Shown here one piece after another: positions 14,169 to 14,192 of a DNA stretch of 14,192 nt. The translations under genes were made by a program, and so were the position numbers. Location of the stretch: NCBI GenBank assembly GCA_944364705.1, contig CALVWH010000050.1, positions 1 to 14,192 on the forward strand, given 5' to 3'. Numbering within the stretch: the first letter of the stretch is position 1; the number at the start of each line of letters is the position of its first letter. Below the pieces are notes generated by a model, which was not told the DNA's origin, did no database searches, and saw only the letters and a program-made list of their open reading frames with translations. The DNA comes from an uncultured Bacilli bacterium. Its GTDB lineage: Bacteria > Bacillota_I > Bacilli_A > RF39 > UBA660.

Positions 14169-14192
14169 GAATGTGATACAATATTCTTGTTC

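Noticed and set aside
14169..14192. C-terminal end of a minus-strand gene (frame reading EQEYCITFG then stop)
   Set aside because: Only nine residues are visible and every frame is short here, so it cannot be called as a CDS; kept as a hint in the right-edge finding.

Overview
The window comes from a strongly A+T-rich, low-GC Gram-positive-type bacterium. The short cysteine-free bL28, Shine-Dalgarno-led genes, short intergenic gaps and U-tract terminators fit Bacilli, probably a small-genome gut lineage of the RF39/Erysipelotrichales kind (this placement is inference). TGA is used as a stop and TGG encodes Trp, so the genetic code is the standard bacterial one, not the Mycoplasma code.

Layout, left to right. 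(1) 1-969, minus strand: a P-loop nucleotide kinase-like gene followed by an O6-methylguanine-DNA methyltransferase that runs off the left edge, behind a good promoter. (2) 1045-3222, plus strand: a large DUF2207 membrane protein with a glycine-rich tail. It meets the next operon at a shared bidirectional terminator. (3) 3244-10443, minus strand: eight tightly packed genes behind one promoter. In transcription order they are a CmpB-type membrane protein, an MFS-like transporter, a histidine phosphatase, a uracil-DNA-glycosylase-fold protein, a divergent Ham1/RdgB-like protein, a glutathionylspermidine-synthase-type ATP-grasp ligase, a 215-residue protein I do not recognise, and homospermidine synthase. 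(4) 10462-11955, minus strand: a lysine-rich coiled-coil membrane protein, transcribed divergently from (5) rpmB (bL28, 12090-12323). (6) 12370-14007, minus strand: a GT39 protein O-mannosyltransferase with an extra extracytoplasmic beta-rich domain. (7) 14071-14168: two hairpins at the right edge with no gene of their own in the window.

The most interesting region is the eight-gene operon. Homospermidine synthase should make the polyamine. The ATP-grasp enzyme, which keeps the Arg/Asp/Glu/Asn ligand residues of its family, could join a polyamine or other amine to a carboxylate. The unknown 215-residue protein lies between these two genes and overlaps the ligase gene. The phosphatase, the Ham1-like and UDG-like proteins and two membrane proteins could process, protect or move the product, or could be housekeeping passengers. 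The final product cannot be read from sequence. I propose it as a candidate uncharacterised polyamine-conjugate pathway.

Two patterns recur across the window. Intrinsic terminators repeatedly swallow the stop codon of the gene they serve. Three single-gene units encoding membrane proteins use a GTGGTG-type ribosome-binding site on an unusually short predicted leader. No rRNA, tRNA, CRISPR array, riboswitch or complete insertion sequence was seen.
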